The position numbers and the translations under genes were made by a program. From IMG/VR virus record IMGVR_UViG_3300006032_000001, positions 1-30,462 of that record: a stretch of DNA of 30,462 bases, one strand, 5' to 3'. Positions 1 through 6,862 of the stretch are shown in pieces. This DNA comes from a virus. Position 1 is the stretch's first letter. Each line of letters begins with the position of its first letter. The notes beneath the pieces were generated by a model that saw only the letters and a program-made list of their open reading frames with translations, was not told the DNA's origin and ran no database searches.

Positions 1-411
1 AACGGCCAGCGGGAACAGCTCCATCTGGCTCTGCGTGGCCGAAGAGGTGATCGTCGGCGCGGTGGTATCGCCCCACTTGACCTTGTTCGAGAGGCTGGTG
101 CTGTCGGCTCCGGAATGCGAGCCGTACGCCTGGAAGAAGGTCGCTCCGGAAAGCGTCGGAATACCGATGCTGACCGAGCCGCCGGACACGTCGCCGCTGG
201 TCAGGGTATGGGTCAGGAGCGTTGGCGAGGTCATCGCCTCTGCTGACGAATAAGTGAGCTTGAGCACGTCGCCGACCTGCCAGTCGCTGCCGATGGTGAC
301 GGCAATGCTCGTCGGGTTGGTGGCGAGCGGCGAGGGATAGCCGAGGGTCGGCGCCGAGAGCCCCCCGGTCGGCGCAACACTGCGGTAGCGGCGGCGGCGG
401 CGCCCAATCAT
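1..411 (-). CDS. Partial Ig-like phage surface/appendage protein (C-terminus outside window)
   Basis: The reading frame is open from an ATG at 411 to the window edge, about 137 codons without a stop, so the C-terminus is missing. The N-terminus has a run of five arginines followed by a Ser/Thr/Gly-rich beta-type sequence with hydrophobic alternation. This resembles the Ig-like or surface-adhesion proteins found late in phage genomes. The ATG overlaps the stop of the preceding micro-ORF (TGATG), which supports this start. It is the last visible gene of the late operon, after the gp4-like gene. Function is not recognisable, and a virion appendage role is inferred from composition and position only. 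Confidence 0.6.
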   Translation of the reverse strand, partial: MIGRRRRRYRSVAPTGGLSAPTLGYPSPLATNPTSIAVTIGSDWQVGDVLKLTYSSAEAMTSPTLLTHTLTSGDVSGGSVSIGIPTLSGATFFQAYGSHSGADSTSLSNKVKWGDTTAPTITSSATQSQMELFPLAV

Positions 412-461
412 CACAGGTCGCCGGTCAGGGTCCAGGTATCGGCCGCATCCATCTCGATCAC
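411..461 (-). CDS. Possible 16-aa translationally coupled micro-ORF
   Basis: A GTG at 461 overlaps the stop of the gp4-like gene (GTGA). The 16-codon frame ends in a TGA that overlaps the ATG of the next gene (TGATG). It exactly fills the gap between two genes in an operon where almost all neighbours are coupled this way. It may encode a peptide, or it may only carry ribosomes across the gap. There is no homology evidence, and a chance frame cannot be excluded at this length. Confidence 0.25.
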   Translation of the reverse strand: MIEMDAADTWTLTGDL

Positions 462-907
462 GTTTCCGACCGGAAACGGCGCATGATATGCCGCCCTCCC
501 ATTCCGCCCATGATGATTGCCGGCACGGTCGCGATTGGAGCGGCGGCGTAATGCGCCATCAGCGCCGCCATGGCGGTGGACAGGATCGCCCTCGCATCGT
601 CCGAGAGAGTCGCTCCAAGACCGGGAGCAAGGCGCTGGGCGAGAAGGGCCGTAACCGGCTCGACCGCGTCATCGGGGATTCCGCTCGGCTCCTCAAGGAG
701 GCCGGCGCCGTAGGTGGGGAACTCATACGCAAGATCGATCCCGCGCTTTGCGAGCAGGGCCATCAAGGCGTTGAGCCTGCGAAGGCCCGCCGTCATTTCC
801 TCGGGGGTGCGCTCGTACTCGAATCCGTTGAGTCCGCAGAGCTCGTAAGCCCCTTCGACGATCGCGCTCTTGGGAACGCCGCTTGCGTCAAGGGTGATGG
901 TCGGCAT
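458..907 (-). CDS. P22 gp4-like head-completion / tail accessory protein
   Basis: This 149-aa protein matches the general layout of P22 gp4 (about 166 aa), which binds below the portal and starts tail assembly after packaging. An N-terminal helix pair carries a Leu-rich AxLRRLNALMALLA stretch. A short linker with an acidic/Pro segment follows, then a long Ala-rich helix (LLAQRLAP...AILSTAMAALMAHYA) that aligns with the gp4 helix containing CRIAPDYAL. The call rests on pattern and context rather than a search. It sits after the lysis genes, not beside coat and gp10 as in P22. A 15-bp repeat lies 32 nt upstream of the ATG. There is no clear Shine-Dalgarno sequence. Confidence 0.6.
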   Translation of the reverse strand: MPTITLDASGVPKSAIVEGAYELCGLNGFEYERTPEEMTAGLRRLNALMALLAKRGIDLAYEFPTYGAGLLEEPSGIPDDAVEPVTALLAQRLAPGLGATLSDDARAILSTAMAALMAHYAAAPIATVPAIIMGGMGGRHIMRRFRSET

Positions 908-939
908 GGGTCAGGTTTTGCCCGCGCACGGCTTATGGT

Positions 940-954
940 GCGATTGAACAGTTC
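940..954 (-). repeat. 15-bp late-operon repeat, copy 1
   Basis: GAACTGTTCAATCGC read on the minus strand, 6 nt after the stop of the Rz-like gene and 32 nt before the start of the gp4-like gene. It is identical to six other copies in the window. Confidence 0.9.
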
Positions 955-960
955 CCGCGG

Positions 961-1560
961 TCAGGGCTTGTCGTTCGGATCGATCGCGATCTGCTTCTCC
1001 GCCCAGCTCTGGAGGTGCATGAGCTGAAGTTCTATTTCTTGGGCTCGCAAAAGCTCTTCGGGAGGAAGTGGCAGTTTGTCGGCGCCATCAGCTCCGCTGG
1101 CGGCGGCTGAAGGCGCGGATGGACGGGCTGGACCGGCTGCACCTGAAGCGGCGGAAGGGGTCTGGCCGCGCACGCCGCCAGCGTGAAGCCGAGCACGATC
1201 GGCAAGATAGGCTTGGCGTTCATCGTCGCTGTTCCTCTGATATTGCTGTTCGACCTTGGCGACCTGAATCTTGTTCGCCGCCGCCGCATCGGACTGTGCC
1301 TTCGCATAGGTTCGGCGATCGGCGAGGCGGCCCGCGCGTTCGCCGCTCAGGGCCTTGACCGTATTGCCGAGCTGGGTTTGCAGCTTGGCGTTGTGGCGGT
1401 GCGCGGCGAGCAGCGCGACATGATCGACGATCAGCGCCAGCGCGAGGGCGATGGCGACGATCTCGCCGGGCGAGCGGCGCGAGAGCCATTGCACGAGGCC
1501 CTGCACGATTGCTTGCGCGGCGGTCAGGCCCAATCTGAGCAAGGCGAACAGCCAGCTCAC
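961..1560 (-). CDS. Rz: Rz-like inner-membrane spanin
   Basis: This 199-aa protein has one membrane segment at about residues 33-53 (Ala/Leu/Ile/Val-rich, preceded by RRSPGE). A long charged helical region follows at about 55-120, then an Ala/Pro/Ser-rich linker and a charged C-terminus. This is the plan of an i-spanin: N-terminal anchor, periplasmic coiled coil, and C-terminus that meets the outer-membrane partner. The identification is strengthened by a second frame inside the gene that encodes a proline-rich lipoprotein, the classic nested Rz1. The pair would fuse inner and outer membranes in the last step of lysis. The start overlaps the stop of the secreted HNH gene. Confidence 0.75.
   Translation of the reverse strand: MSWLFALLRLGLTAAQAIVQGLVQWLSRRSPGEIVAIALALALIVDHVALLAAHRHNAKLQTQLGNTVKALSGERAGRLADRRTYAKAQSDAAAANKIQVAKVEQQYQRNSDDERQAYLADRARLHAGGVRGQTPSAASGAAGPARPSAPSAAASGADGADKLPLPPEELLRAQEIELQLMHLQSWAEKQIAIDPNDKP
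1032..1223 (-). CDS. Rz1: Rz1-like outer-membrane spanin lipoprotein, nested in Rz
   Basis: This 63-aa frame lies wholly inside the Rz-like gene in another frame. From the internal ATG at 1223 it reads MNAKPILPIVLGFTLAAC. That is a basic n-region, a hydrophobic core and a lipobox (LAAC) whose cysteine would be lipidated at about residue 18. The mature part is short and proline-rich (PLPPLQVQPVQPVHP), as is typical of Rz1. Two further cysteines are near the C-terminus. The upstream in-frame ATG at 1307 would add an arginine-rich extension that spoils the signal peptide, so the internal start is preferred. Confidence 0.8.
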   Translation of the reverse strand: MNAKPILPIVLGFTLAACAARPLPPLQVQPVQPVHPRLQPPPAELMAPTNCHFLPKSFCEPKK

Positions 1561-2009
1561 CAGCCGAACCGCTGGCGATAGGCGGCAACCCAGTCGAGCG
1601 AGATTTCCCGCTGCGCCGCAATCAGCGACAGTTTCCTCGCACAGACCATGCGGTGGAGAGCGTTCTCCAGGCGGTCCTTTTGCCGCGCATTGACCGCCCC
1701 GGCATAAGGCTGGAGCCAGAGGTTGACCGGGGCCGAGGGAGCGCCGCCGAGGTCCAGCGGCACGTCATGGTCGAGTTCGTATGCCGGCGCCTGCGAACGC
1801 GGAACCCCGGCCCTCTTCAGGGCTGCAAACTTGAGCTTGTTGGTATAGGCTGCGGTCGGGCGAATGGTCTTCGTCCATCCCGAGACGCAGATGGTGCTGG
1901 CGATATTGGCCTGAGTGACTCGCGGGTTGACCGCTCCGGGCACGGTCGCCCGGCCATCGGCTGACGGCGGCGCTCCGGCGAGCAACGCCACAAGCAAGAG
2001 CCAACTCAC
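1557..2009 (-). CDS. Exported HNH-type nuclease in the lysis cassette
   Basis: The 150-aa protein begins with MSWLLLVALLAGAPPSADG, a likely signal peptide, so it should leave the cytoplasm. The mature part matches a family of small secreted HNH proteins: a TICVSGWTKTIRP block at about residues 40-52, then YELDHDVPLDLGGAPSAP with the DH pair of an HNH site, then NLWLQP with the expected Asn, and a basic helical C-terminus. It lies between a small membrane protein and the spanins and overlaps both by 4 bases. Cleavage of periplasmic or released DNA, or help with DNA entry, are both possible roles. Neither is shown by the sequence. Confidence 0.7.
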   Translation of the reverse strand: MSWLLLVALLAGAPPSADGRATVPGAVNPRVTQANIASTICVSGWTKTIRPTAAYTNKLKFAALKRAGVPRSQAPAYELDHDVPLDLGGAPSAPVNLWLQPYAGAVNARQKDRLENALHRMVCARKLSLIAAQREISLDWVAAYRQRFGW

Positions 2010-2206
2010 GCGAGGTTCCTTCGGTTCGGATAGAGCAACACGCCGTGAGGCTTGTCGAGCGGCCCCGGATGAACCGTGGCGCAGCGCTGATAGTCCGCCT
2101 TCACCAGCGGCAGGGTCTGCGGCGGTTCGGCGGCGACCAGCGCGGCCATGACCATGAGGCTCAGCAGCAGCGTCAAGGTGAGTGCGTCGAGCAGCTTAGG
2201 GAGCAT
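2006..2206 (-). CDS. Small membrane or exported protein (66 aa)
   Basis: From the ATG at 2206 the protein has a strongly hydrophobic N-terminal segment (LLDALTLTLLLSLMVMAALVAA, residues about 5-26). A polar tail of about 40 residues with one cysteine follows. It could be a single-pass inner-membrane protein or a secreted peptide. It overlaps the holin-like gene upstream by 11 nt and the exported HNH gene downstream by 4 nt (ATGA), so it is translated within the lysis block. An accessory lysis role is inferred from position; no family is recognised. Confidence 0.6.
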   Translation of the reverse strand: MLPKLLDALTLTLLLSLMVMAALVAAEPPQTLPLVKADYQRCATVHPGPLDKPHGVLLYPNRRNLA

Positions 2207-2456
2207 CGTCGCCCTTCCCGATTTCCGCCTTGGCGGCTCCGAACTCGACCATGACGCGACCGACATTTTCCGCGCCCACGAGCGCGACGAACAGGCCAAC
2301 GATCCCGCACAGCGCCATGGCGATCCGCGACAGGTCGGGAGCGCTCGCCGAGAGCAATTCGATCAGCCAGCCGAGAAACCCGACCAGCACGAGCACGATG
2401 ACCGCCTGAACCACCGAGCGAAGCGCCCGGCGGGCGTCGGGATTGTTGAGGCTCAT
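2196..2456 (-). CDS. Holin candidate with two membrane segments
   Basis: The 86-aa protein has a basic N-terminus, two predicted membrane helices (about residues 15-35 and 44-66) and a charged C-terminal tail ending in acidic residues. Size and topology fit a class II type holin or a related small phage membrane protein. It starts with ATGA overlapping the endolysin stop, directly downstream of the muramidase gene, the usual holin neighbourhood. A second small membrane protein upstream of the endolysin (3303-3494) is an equally good holin candidate. One may be the holin and the other an antiholin. Confidence 0.55.
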   Translation of the reverse strand: MSLNNPDARRALRSVVQAVIVLVLVGFLGWLIELLSASAPDLSRIAMALCGIVGLFVALVGAENVGRVMVEFGAAKAEIGKGDDAP

Positions 2457-3175
2457 GCCGCCAGTCCCTTGTCGAACTTGGCCGCCGCAGCTTCGAGCCG
2501 CTCGTCGTAGTGGTTCTTCCGGAAACTTGTCCCGTTATACTCGGATGCGACCGTCTGCCACAGGCCGAGGCGAAGCGGCTGAACAATCCCGCTCCTGGTA
2601 ATGAACGCCTCGAACGCGAGCAGCTGCTTGATCTCGTCGTAAGCCTGGCTGAACGCGAACGCCCACGGCGTGTCGTATCCGCAGGCGGCAAAGTTCTCGC
2701 CAAGCAGCTGAAACTTGCCATAGGAGCACGCCTGAAACCCGGCCCACGGGTCGAGCCCGACCGCTTCGAGAAGCTGCGTATAGCGCTCGTCGGTGGATCT
2801 GGGATAGGGTCGCATTCCCCACATCGGATAGCTGACACTCGGGTTCAGCTTGTCGAAGGCGTGCTTGGTCAGCTTGGAAAAGCGGTGCGGCTCGAACAGG
2901 ATTTTGAGGCGCTTGTTGTCGAACCCGGCGCCGTTCGCTTCCACCTCGGCGAAGGCCATGATGGACGACTGCTTGACGTTGAGCCGCTGGGCCGATTCGC
3001 GATAGTTGAGATCGGAGAGATAGGTTTCCGGGCCGTCCTCCATCGCCTCAAGGACCGCCTGCTTGGTCTGCGGTCCATATTGACCATCGACCGCGCCATG
3101 ATAGCGCCCGGTGTTCTTGAGATACATTTGCAGCGAGCGCATCCGGTCTCCGCTCGCGGGGAGAGCCGAGGGCAT
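2453..3175 (-). CDS. Endolysin: peptidoglycan-binding domain plus N-acetylmuramidase
   Basis: The protein is 240 aa from the ATG at 3175. Residues about 12-50 look like a peptidoglycan-binding_1 domain (RSLQMYLKNTGRYHGAVDG...YGPQTKQAV). Residues about 68-235 match the N-acetylmuramidase (DUF3380) family: AFAEVEANGAGFD with the likely catalytic Glu at 77 or 79, ILFEPHRF, an YGKFQLLG block, CGYDTPWAF and a C-terminal YNG motif. It would cut the glycan strand. There is no signal peptide, so it should depend on a holin. The start is supported by a TGATG overlap with a 43-aa ORF upstream. The frame continues further upstream, but those codons belong to that ORF's region. Confidence 0.85.
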   Translation of the reverse strand: MPSALPASGDRMRSLQMYLKNTGRYHGAVDGQYGPQTKQAVLEAMEDGPETYLSDLNYRESAQRLNVKQSSIMAFAEVEANGAGFDNKRLKILFEPHRFSKLTKHAFDKLNPSVSYPMWGMRPYPRSTDERYTQLLEAVGLDPWAGFQACSYGKFQLLGENFAACGYDTPWAFAFSQAYDEIKQLLAFEAFITRSGIVQPLRLGLWQTVASEYNGTSFRKNHYDERLEAAAAKFDKGLAA

Positions 3176-3306
3176 CACTTGATCCTCCGCAGCAGATCGT
3201 CGAAGCTCTTGGGTTCGGGCTCGGGGAACGCGGCGTCGAGCGCGGCCATGAGCTGCGTTCGCCAGTCGCGCGAGCGGAGGTCGATGACGGGCCGCGCCGG
3301 GCTCAT
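3175..3306 (-). CDS. 43-aa coupled ORF before the endolysin
   Basis: Its ATG overlaps the stop of the upstream membrane protein (ATGA), and its TGA overlaps the endolysin ATG (TGATG). The product is soluble and amphipathic (VIDLRSRDWRTQLMAALDAA, then a Pro/Glu stretch and DDLLRRIK). The exact coupling at both ends argues that it is translated. Function is unknown. It could be a lysis regulator or could only carry ribosomes to the endolysin. Confidence 0.55.
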   Translation of the reverse strand: MSPARPVIDLRSRDWRTQLMAALDAAFPEPEPKSFDDLLRRIK

Positions 3307-3494
3307 TCGCCGAGTTTTCTGCGGTTGATGCGGTACTCCTGAACCCCAACGACGATACGGAGCAGGATCAGGAGAAGTGCGGCAACGCCGGTCAGCGCCG
3401 GCAGGAGCTTGAAGAAGTACGCCACGCCCGCCGCTCCGATCGAATAGTCAACGAGATGCTTTCCGGCTTCGGACAAGTGCGGAAGCGGGTTCAT
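3303..3494 (-). CDS. Small membrane protein, second holin candidate (63 aa)
   Basis: The protein has a polar N-terminus, a hydrophobic region at about residues 18-50 (one long or two short helices around LLPALTGVAALLLILLR) and a basic tail (YRINRRKLGE). It resembles small phage holins of the T7 gp17.5 type in size, position and basic C-terminus, though not by any checked alignment. A strong ribosome-binding site (GAGGAGG) sits about 5 nt before the ATG. It is the first gene of the lysis block, followed by a coupled ORF and the endolysin. Confidence 0.6.
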   Translation of the reverse strand: MNPLPHLSEAGKHLVDYSIGAAGVAYFFKLLPALTGVAALLLILLRIVVGVQEYRINRRKLGE

Positions 3495-3504
3495 GCGATC
3501 CTCC

Positions 3505-3915
3505 TCACGCCGTCTTGGTCGCGGTGAAGGTGATGGTCGCGTTGTCGAGGATGACGGTCGGTGCCGAAGTCCGCCGCAGTTCCAGAAGAACAGTGCCGCT
3601 GACCGTGCCGATTGAGGAGGTGAACAACGACCAGCTTCGGTCGCTGCCGAGGTTGAGCCAGGTGCCGAACGTGCCGTTCGGCGGGTCTCCAGTCTCTAAC
3701 GTCGCGCGGACATCGTAATCGCTGGCGGAACCGGACAGCAGCCAGGTGAAACCGGACAGGTTTGTGCCGTCGCCGGTCCCCGCCGCGCGGAGGTTGTAGG
3801 TCGCGCCGACGGCAAAGCCGGTGCCCGATCCGCTGACCGATGCGTCGTCGAGCCGAACGCCATCGGGCGGCGCGGCTTGCCCGAGGGTGGCGGCGAGGCC
3901 GGCAACGCCGCTCAT
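3505..3915 (-). CDS. Beta-rich virion-associated protein, unknown
   Basis: The protein is 136 aa from the ATG at 3915, which overlaps the fibre gene stop (TGATG). It is rich in Gly, Ser and Thr. It has a repeated style (YDVRATLETGDPPNGTFGTW, then WLNLGSDRSW and ILDNATITFTA) seen in small phage proteins that follow fibre genes. No cysteine pair, signal peptide or membrane segment is seen. A fibre accessory or capping role is possible. Confidence 0.55.
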   Translation of the reverse strand: MSGVAGLAATLGQAAPPDGVRLDDASVSGSGTGFAVGATYNLRAAGTGDGTNLSGFTWLLSGSASDYDVRATLETGDPPNGTFGTWLNLGSDRSWSLFTSSIGTVSGTVLLELRRTSAPTVILDNATITFTATKTA

Positions 3916-5303
3916 CAGCTGACATCCCCGGAAATGACCGCTTCGCCGCTGGCCTTGTACCAGATGCTGCACATGCCCCGCGCGGCGAGCGAGCGATCCC
4001 CGGTCAATGCGGTCCCGTGCAGCCGCAAGGTGAGGCTTGCGCCTTGGGTGAGCGCGATCGGCGAGGCGCTGTCGTTATAGGCCATGTACATCTCGCCGGC
4101 ATTGGCGGTGTTGACGGTGAACCCGGCGGCGGTCGTAAAAACGGCGGCGCGCGTCAGTCCGCCATTCACCGACGGCACATCGCGGAGCCGGTCGACGAAG
4201 GCGGTGCTCGCGATCTGGGTCGTGGCGGTGTTCAGCGCCGCCGTGGGAGCGGTTGGAGTGCCGGTGAAAGCGGGCGAGGCGAGCGGGGCGGCGCCAATGC
4301 TGTTGTAGGAGATCGTGCGCGCGCTCGATCCGTCGAACGTCGAGCCCGAAGCCGATCCGCCGCCGCCATTGCTGAAGGTCAGCGCATTGGCGACGCTTCC
4401 CGCTTGGCCGCTGATGCTGCCGTCGTTGAAAACGACCGTCTTGATCGCGCCGTTGATCTGCCAGAAGGCGCCTGCGGTCGTGCTCCACAGATCGCCATTG
4501 ACCGGCGCGGTCGGCGCGGTGCCGTGCGGCACGTTGATTCCGGCACCGGCAGACGCCGAAGCGGCAATCAGCAGCCTCCCGGTCAGGGTTCCGCCGCCGA
4601 GCGGCAGCGCGCCGACGCTATTCGCCGAGATCGTGCGCGGGCTCGATCCGTCGAACGTCGAGCCGGAGGCCGCGCCGGCATTGCTGGCGTTGAAGGTCAG
4701 GGGATTGGCGGTGGTTCCAGCCCCCCCGCCGCCGCCGCCTGCCGGAGTCGCCCAACTGCCGTCGGCCTTGAGGAAGCGTCCCGCCGCCGCATCGCCCGCA
4801 GCCGGTGCCGGGACGCTGCCCTTGACGCCGCCTGCGCCCGTGTCCCCGCTGAAGCTCGGCAGCAGCGCCGCCGCCTGCGCGGCGGTCAGCGCCAGCGGCG
4901 TTGAACTCGCTCCGCTGGTGTTGCCGAGAATGGTCTGGGCGGGAAGCGCGGCCATCTTCGCCAGCGTGATCGCGCCGGCATCGACGGTCATCGACGCCCC
5001 GGTTCCGGAGACGACGATATCGCCATAGTCGCCGTCGGTCAGGGAAACCGCGCCGACCGTGCCGATGGTGATGACCTGGCGAAAGCGGCGCTTGCCACCG
5101 TACCAGATGTCCTCGCGATAGGTTCCGGCGTCGACATAATAAGCGTAGATTCCGAACTCGTCGGTCGTCAGCGGCTGCTCGACCGGCGACGACCCGTCGC
5201 TCGTCAGGAGGGCGTCGGTCCCGGTCGAAGTGGTGACGTAGATTTTCGCGCCCGGAACCGGACGGGCATATTCGTCGAGAACCTGATCTTGTTGCAGGAT
5301 CAT
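3915..5303 (-). CDS. Tail fibre protein with duplicated shaft modules
   Basis: The protein is 462 aa. The N-terminal part (about 1-80) has DEYARPVPGAKIYVTTSTG and an YAYYVDAGTYREDIWYGG block, typical of the virion-attachment domain of short-tailed phage fibres and spikes. The middle carries two copies of a shaft module, about residues 200-240 and 305-345 (LTF...SGSTFDGSS.RTIS.NS.GA.PL). They are encoded by a nearly identical 36-bp DNA repeat. A poly-Gly segment at about 190-197 interrupts the shaft. The C-terminus is beta-rich and probably binds the receptor. It follows an Ig-like protein with a 7-nt gap. Confidence 0.75.
   Translation of the reverse strand: MILQQDQVLDEYARPVPGAKIYVTTSTGTDALLTSDGSSPVEQPLTTDEFGIYAYYVDAGTYREDIWYGGKRRFRQVITIGTVGAVSLTDGDYGDIVVSGTGASMTVDAGAITLAKMAALPAQTILGNTSGASSTPLALTAAQAAALLPSFSGDTGAGGVKGSVPAPAAGDAAAGRFLKADGSWATPAGGGGGGAGTTANPLTFNASNAGAASGSTFDGSSPRTISANSVGALPLGGGTLTGRLLIAASASAGAGINVPHGTAPTAPVNGDLWSTTAGAFWQINGAIKTVVFNDGSISGQAGSVANALTFSNGGGGSASGSTFDGSSARTISYNSIGAAPLASPAFTGTPTAPTAALNTATTQIASTAFVDRLRDVPSVNGGLTRAAVFTTAAGFTVNTANAGEMYMAYNDSASPIALTQGASLTLRLHGTALTGDRSLAARGMCSIWYKASGEAVISGDVS
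4311..4346. repeat. 36-bp direct repeat in fibre gene, copy A
   Basis: Matches 4629-4664 with one mismatch (c/g at the eleventh or twelfth base). Both encode the FDGSS-RTIS shaft motif, so this is an internal gene duplication or a recombination hot spot within the fibre. Confidence 0.8.
4629..4664. repeat. 36-bp direct repeat in fibre gene, copy B
   Basis: Partner of 4311-4346, 318 bp away. That distance is a multiple of three, so recombination between the copies would remove 106 residues in frame. Confidence 0.8.
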
Positions 5304-5310
5304 CGCTCGT

Positions 5311-5760
5311 TCACCCGTGCATATTGGTCAGACTCGCCGAGACATTGGCGGTCGTCAGGGTCTGCCCGGCCGTGTCGGCAACCGTGCAATGAAAGGTGGC
5401 GGTCTCGGTCGTGCCCGCAGCGACGGTCGAGTGAAACGACACCGTGTCCGGGGTCGGGTTCGTGATCGTCCACGGATGCGCGCCGCCGTCAGTGCGCGTC
5501 CAGGTGTAGGTGACGGCGCCGACCGCGCCCGAGACATAAACCTGCACGACGAGGGTCACGAGGTTGACCGGGAATGACGCATTGCCGTACCCGACGGTTG
5601 AGTCCGAGGAAGTCCACACGGAGAACGCGCTGAACACCTGCTTGAGCGCACCATGAGTCCTGAGCCAGATGCGCGACACGGCCTTGGTGACGCCGCCGGT
5701 CACGACTCTGGGTTTGGCGACGGGCTTGGTGACTCCGCCCGAGCGGACCGCGATCCTCAC
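5311..5760 (-). CDS. Ig-like fold virion protein (149 aa)
   Basis: The GTG at 5760 overlaps the upstream stop (GTGA). The first 50 residues are basic, with a duplicated GGVTK(P/A)V motif and RIWLRTHGALKQVFSAFSVW, a segment often seen where phage proteins dock to a virion baseplate or capsid. The rest is a beta-sandwich type sequence (TYTWTRTDGG, ETATFHCTVADTAG) resembling phage Ig-like domains, which often bind weakly to cell-surface glycans. The exact role is unknown. Confidence 0.6.
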   Translation of the reverse strand: MRIAVRSGGVTKPVAKPRVVTGGVTKAVSRIWLRTHGALKQVFSAFSVWTSSDSTVGYGNASFPVNLVTLVVQVYVSGAVGAVTYTWTRTDGGAHPWTITNPTPDTVSFHSTVAAGTTETATFHCTVADTAGQTLTTANVSASLTNMHG

Positions 5761-6356
5761 GGCGCAAGCTCAAGCCAGATGTCGCCGTCCTGACTGGTCG
5801 GGTCGGCTCCGCCCGCTGCGGTCACGAAGAGGCGGCCCGAGACCATCGAGCCGTCGGTGTGGTAGAGATGCGGCCCAGCTCCGGAGCGCAGGATATTGCC
5901 CGTGAGCGTTCCGCCGGTCAGGGCGAGGGAGGCGATGATCCCGGCAGCCGAGCGCATCGCCGCCGCGTCGGAAAGCGTCAGCAACGCGCGCCCGAAACTG
6001 GTCGTGCCGAGCGCGGCAATCTCGGTCAGGTCCGGGTCGAGCGGCTGAAAGGACGTGCCGAGCGTTGCATTGGTCGATCGCGAATAGCTGACCTGGTTGC
6101 CGTCGGAATCGCGGACTCGTTGCGAATAGTCGCCGTCGGGAATGTAAACGACCGCCGGAGCGCCGTTATTGACGACCACCCCGCCCCGAGTCCGCAGCGG
6201 TTGGGCCGCAGGAATGGTTGCAGACACGTCCCAATAGACGGTGAGCGGCGATGCCTCTGGATCGTTGCCGGGCGTGCCGACATAGATTTTGCCGGCGTCG
6301 AGCAGCGCACCGTGCTGGTCAAGGAACAAGGGGAAGGGATAGGCAAGCCGCTGCAT
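5757..6356 (-). CDS. Tailspike/fibre head-binding domain protein
   Basis: This 199-aa protein fits the head-binding domain of P22-type tailspikes: FLDQHGALLDAGKIYVG at about 11-27, PLTVYWD, then GGVVVNNGAPAVVY and IPDGDYSQRVRDSDG at about 58-85, followed by a short shaft-like tail. It lacks the long beta-helix that carries endoglycosidase activity in P22 gp9. It therefore probably acts as an adaptor or short spike, with receptor binding done by the separate fibre at 3915-5303. A 15-bp repeat lies 32 nt upstream of its ATG, and no strong ribosome-binding site is visible. Confidence 0.7.
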   Translation of the reverse strand: MQRLAYPFPLFLDQHGALLDAGKIYVGTPGNDPEASPLTVYWDVSATIPAAQPLRTRGGVVVNNGAPAVVYIPDGDYSQRVRDSDGNQVSYSRSTNATLGTSFQPLDPDLTEIAALGTTSFGRALLTLSDAAAMRSAAGIIASLALTGGTLTGNILRSGAGPHLYHTDGSMVSGRLFVTAAGGADPTSQDGDIWLELAP

Positions 6357-6388
6357 CGGCGAGATTGTGCCGACGGGCGGCTATTCGC

Positions 6389-6403
6389 GCGATTGAACAG
6401 TTC
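6389..6403 (-). repeat. 15-bp late-operon repeat, copy 2
   Basis: GAACTGTTCAATCGC on the minus strand. It abuts the stop codon of the upstream gene (6404-6406) and lies 32 nt before the spike gene start. Confidence 0.9.
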
Positions 6404-6862
6404 TCAGACGGCGGCTCCGGTCGAGTCCACCCACGCCGTGCCAGTCCAGTAGATCGGCTTGCCGTTCGCGGCCAGAGTCGTGTCGAAATAGACGCCCTGC
6501 GTGCCGCTCGGCGGTGTTGGCCGGGACGTTGACGGCCCTTTGCCGAAGAAGCCCATGCCGTTGGCACGGCTGATCAGGCTGGCGGCATCCGGCGTATCGA
6601 CCGGGCGCGCCTGAATCTGGTCGATGCCGAGCAGCTCGACCACGCCGAACCGCCCGGAAAGCCCGGACAAGGCGGTGAGAAGGTTGGACTCGGGCTGGAA
6701 TGTGTCGGCGCCGATTTGCGATGCGACAATGTTCAGTTGCGCCTCAAGCGAGCTTGCCCGGTCCCTCAGAGTGTCGACGAGGTTGAACGCCGATTCCATC
6801 TCGGCGCGGAGGCGCGGATTGTTGGCGAACGCCTGCGCCAGGAGGGCGCGGGGGATGCTCAC
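6404..6862 (-). CDS. Virion-associated protein with helical N-terminus (152 aa)
   Basis: The start is the GTG at 6862, which overlaps the gp10-like stop (GTGA). The N-terminal 60 residues are helical and may form a coiled coil (AEMESAFNLVDTLRDRASSLEAQL). The C-terminus has a Pro/Ser/Thr linker and YFDTTLAANGKPIYWTGTAW, a motif common at the ends of phage tail proteins. It occupies the place of the P22 tail needle gp26 (right after gp10) and has a helical part. It is shorter and not obviously homologous, so the needle role is only a suggestion. Confidence 0.5.
   Translation of the reverse strand: MSIPRALLAQAFANNPRLRAEMESAFNLVDTLRDRASSLEAQLNIVASQIGADTFQPESNLLTALSGLSGRFGVVELLGIDQIQARPVDTPDAASLISRANGMGFFGKGPSTSRPTPPSGTQGVYFDTTLAANGKPIYWTGTAWVDSTGAAV

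Noticed and set aside
3840-4904. A 354-codon plus-strand frame opposite the fibre gene
   Set aside because: Arg/Gly/Ala-rich composition typical of antisense frames in high-GC DNA; the minus strand fibre is supported by motifs and coupling.
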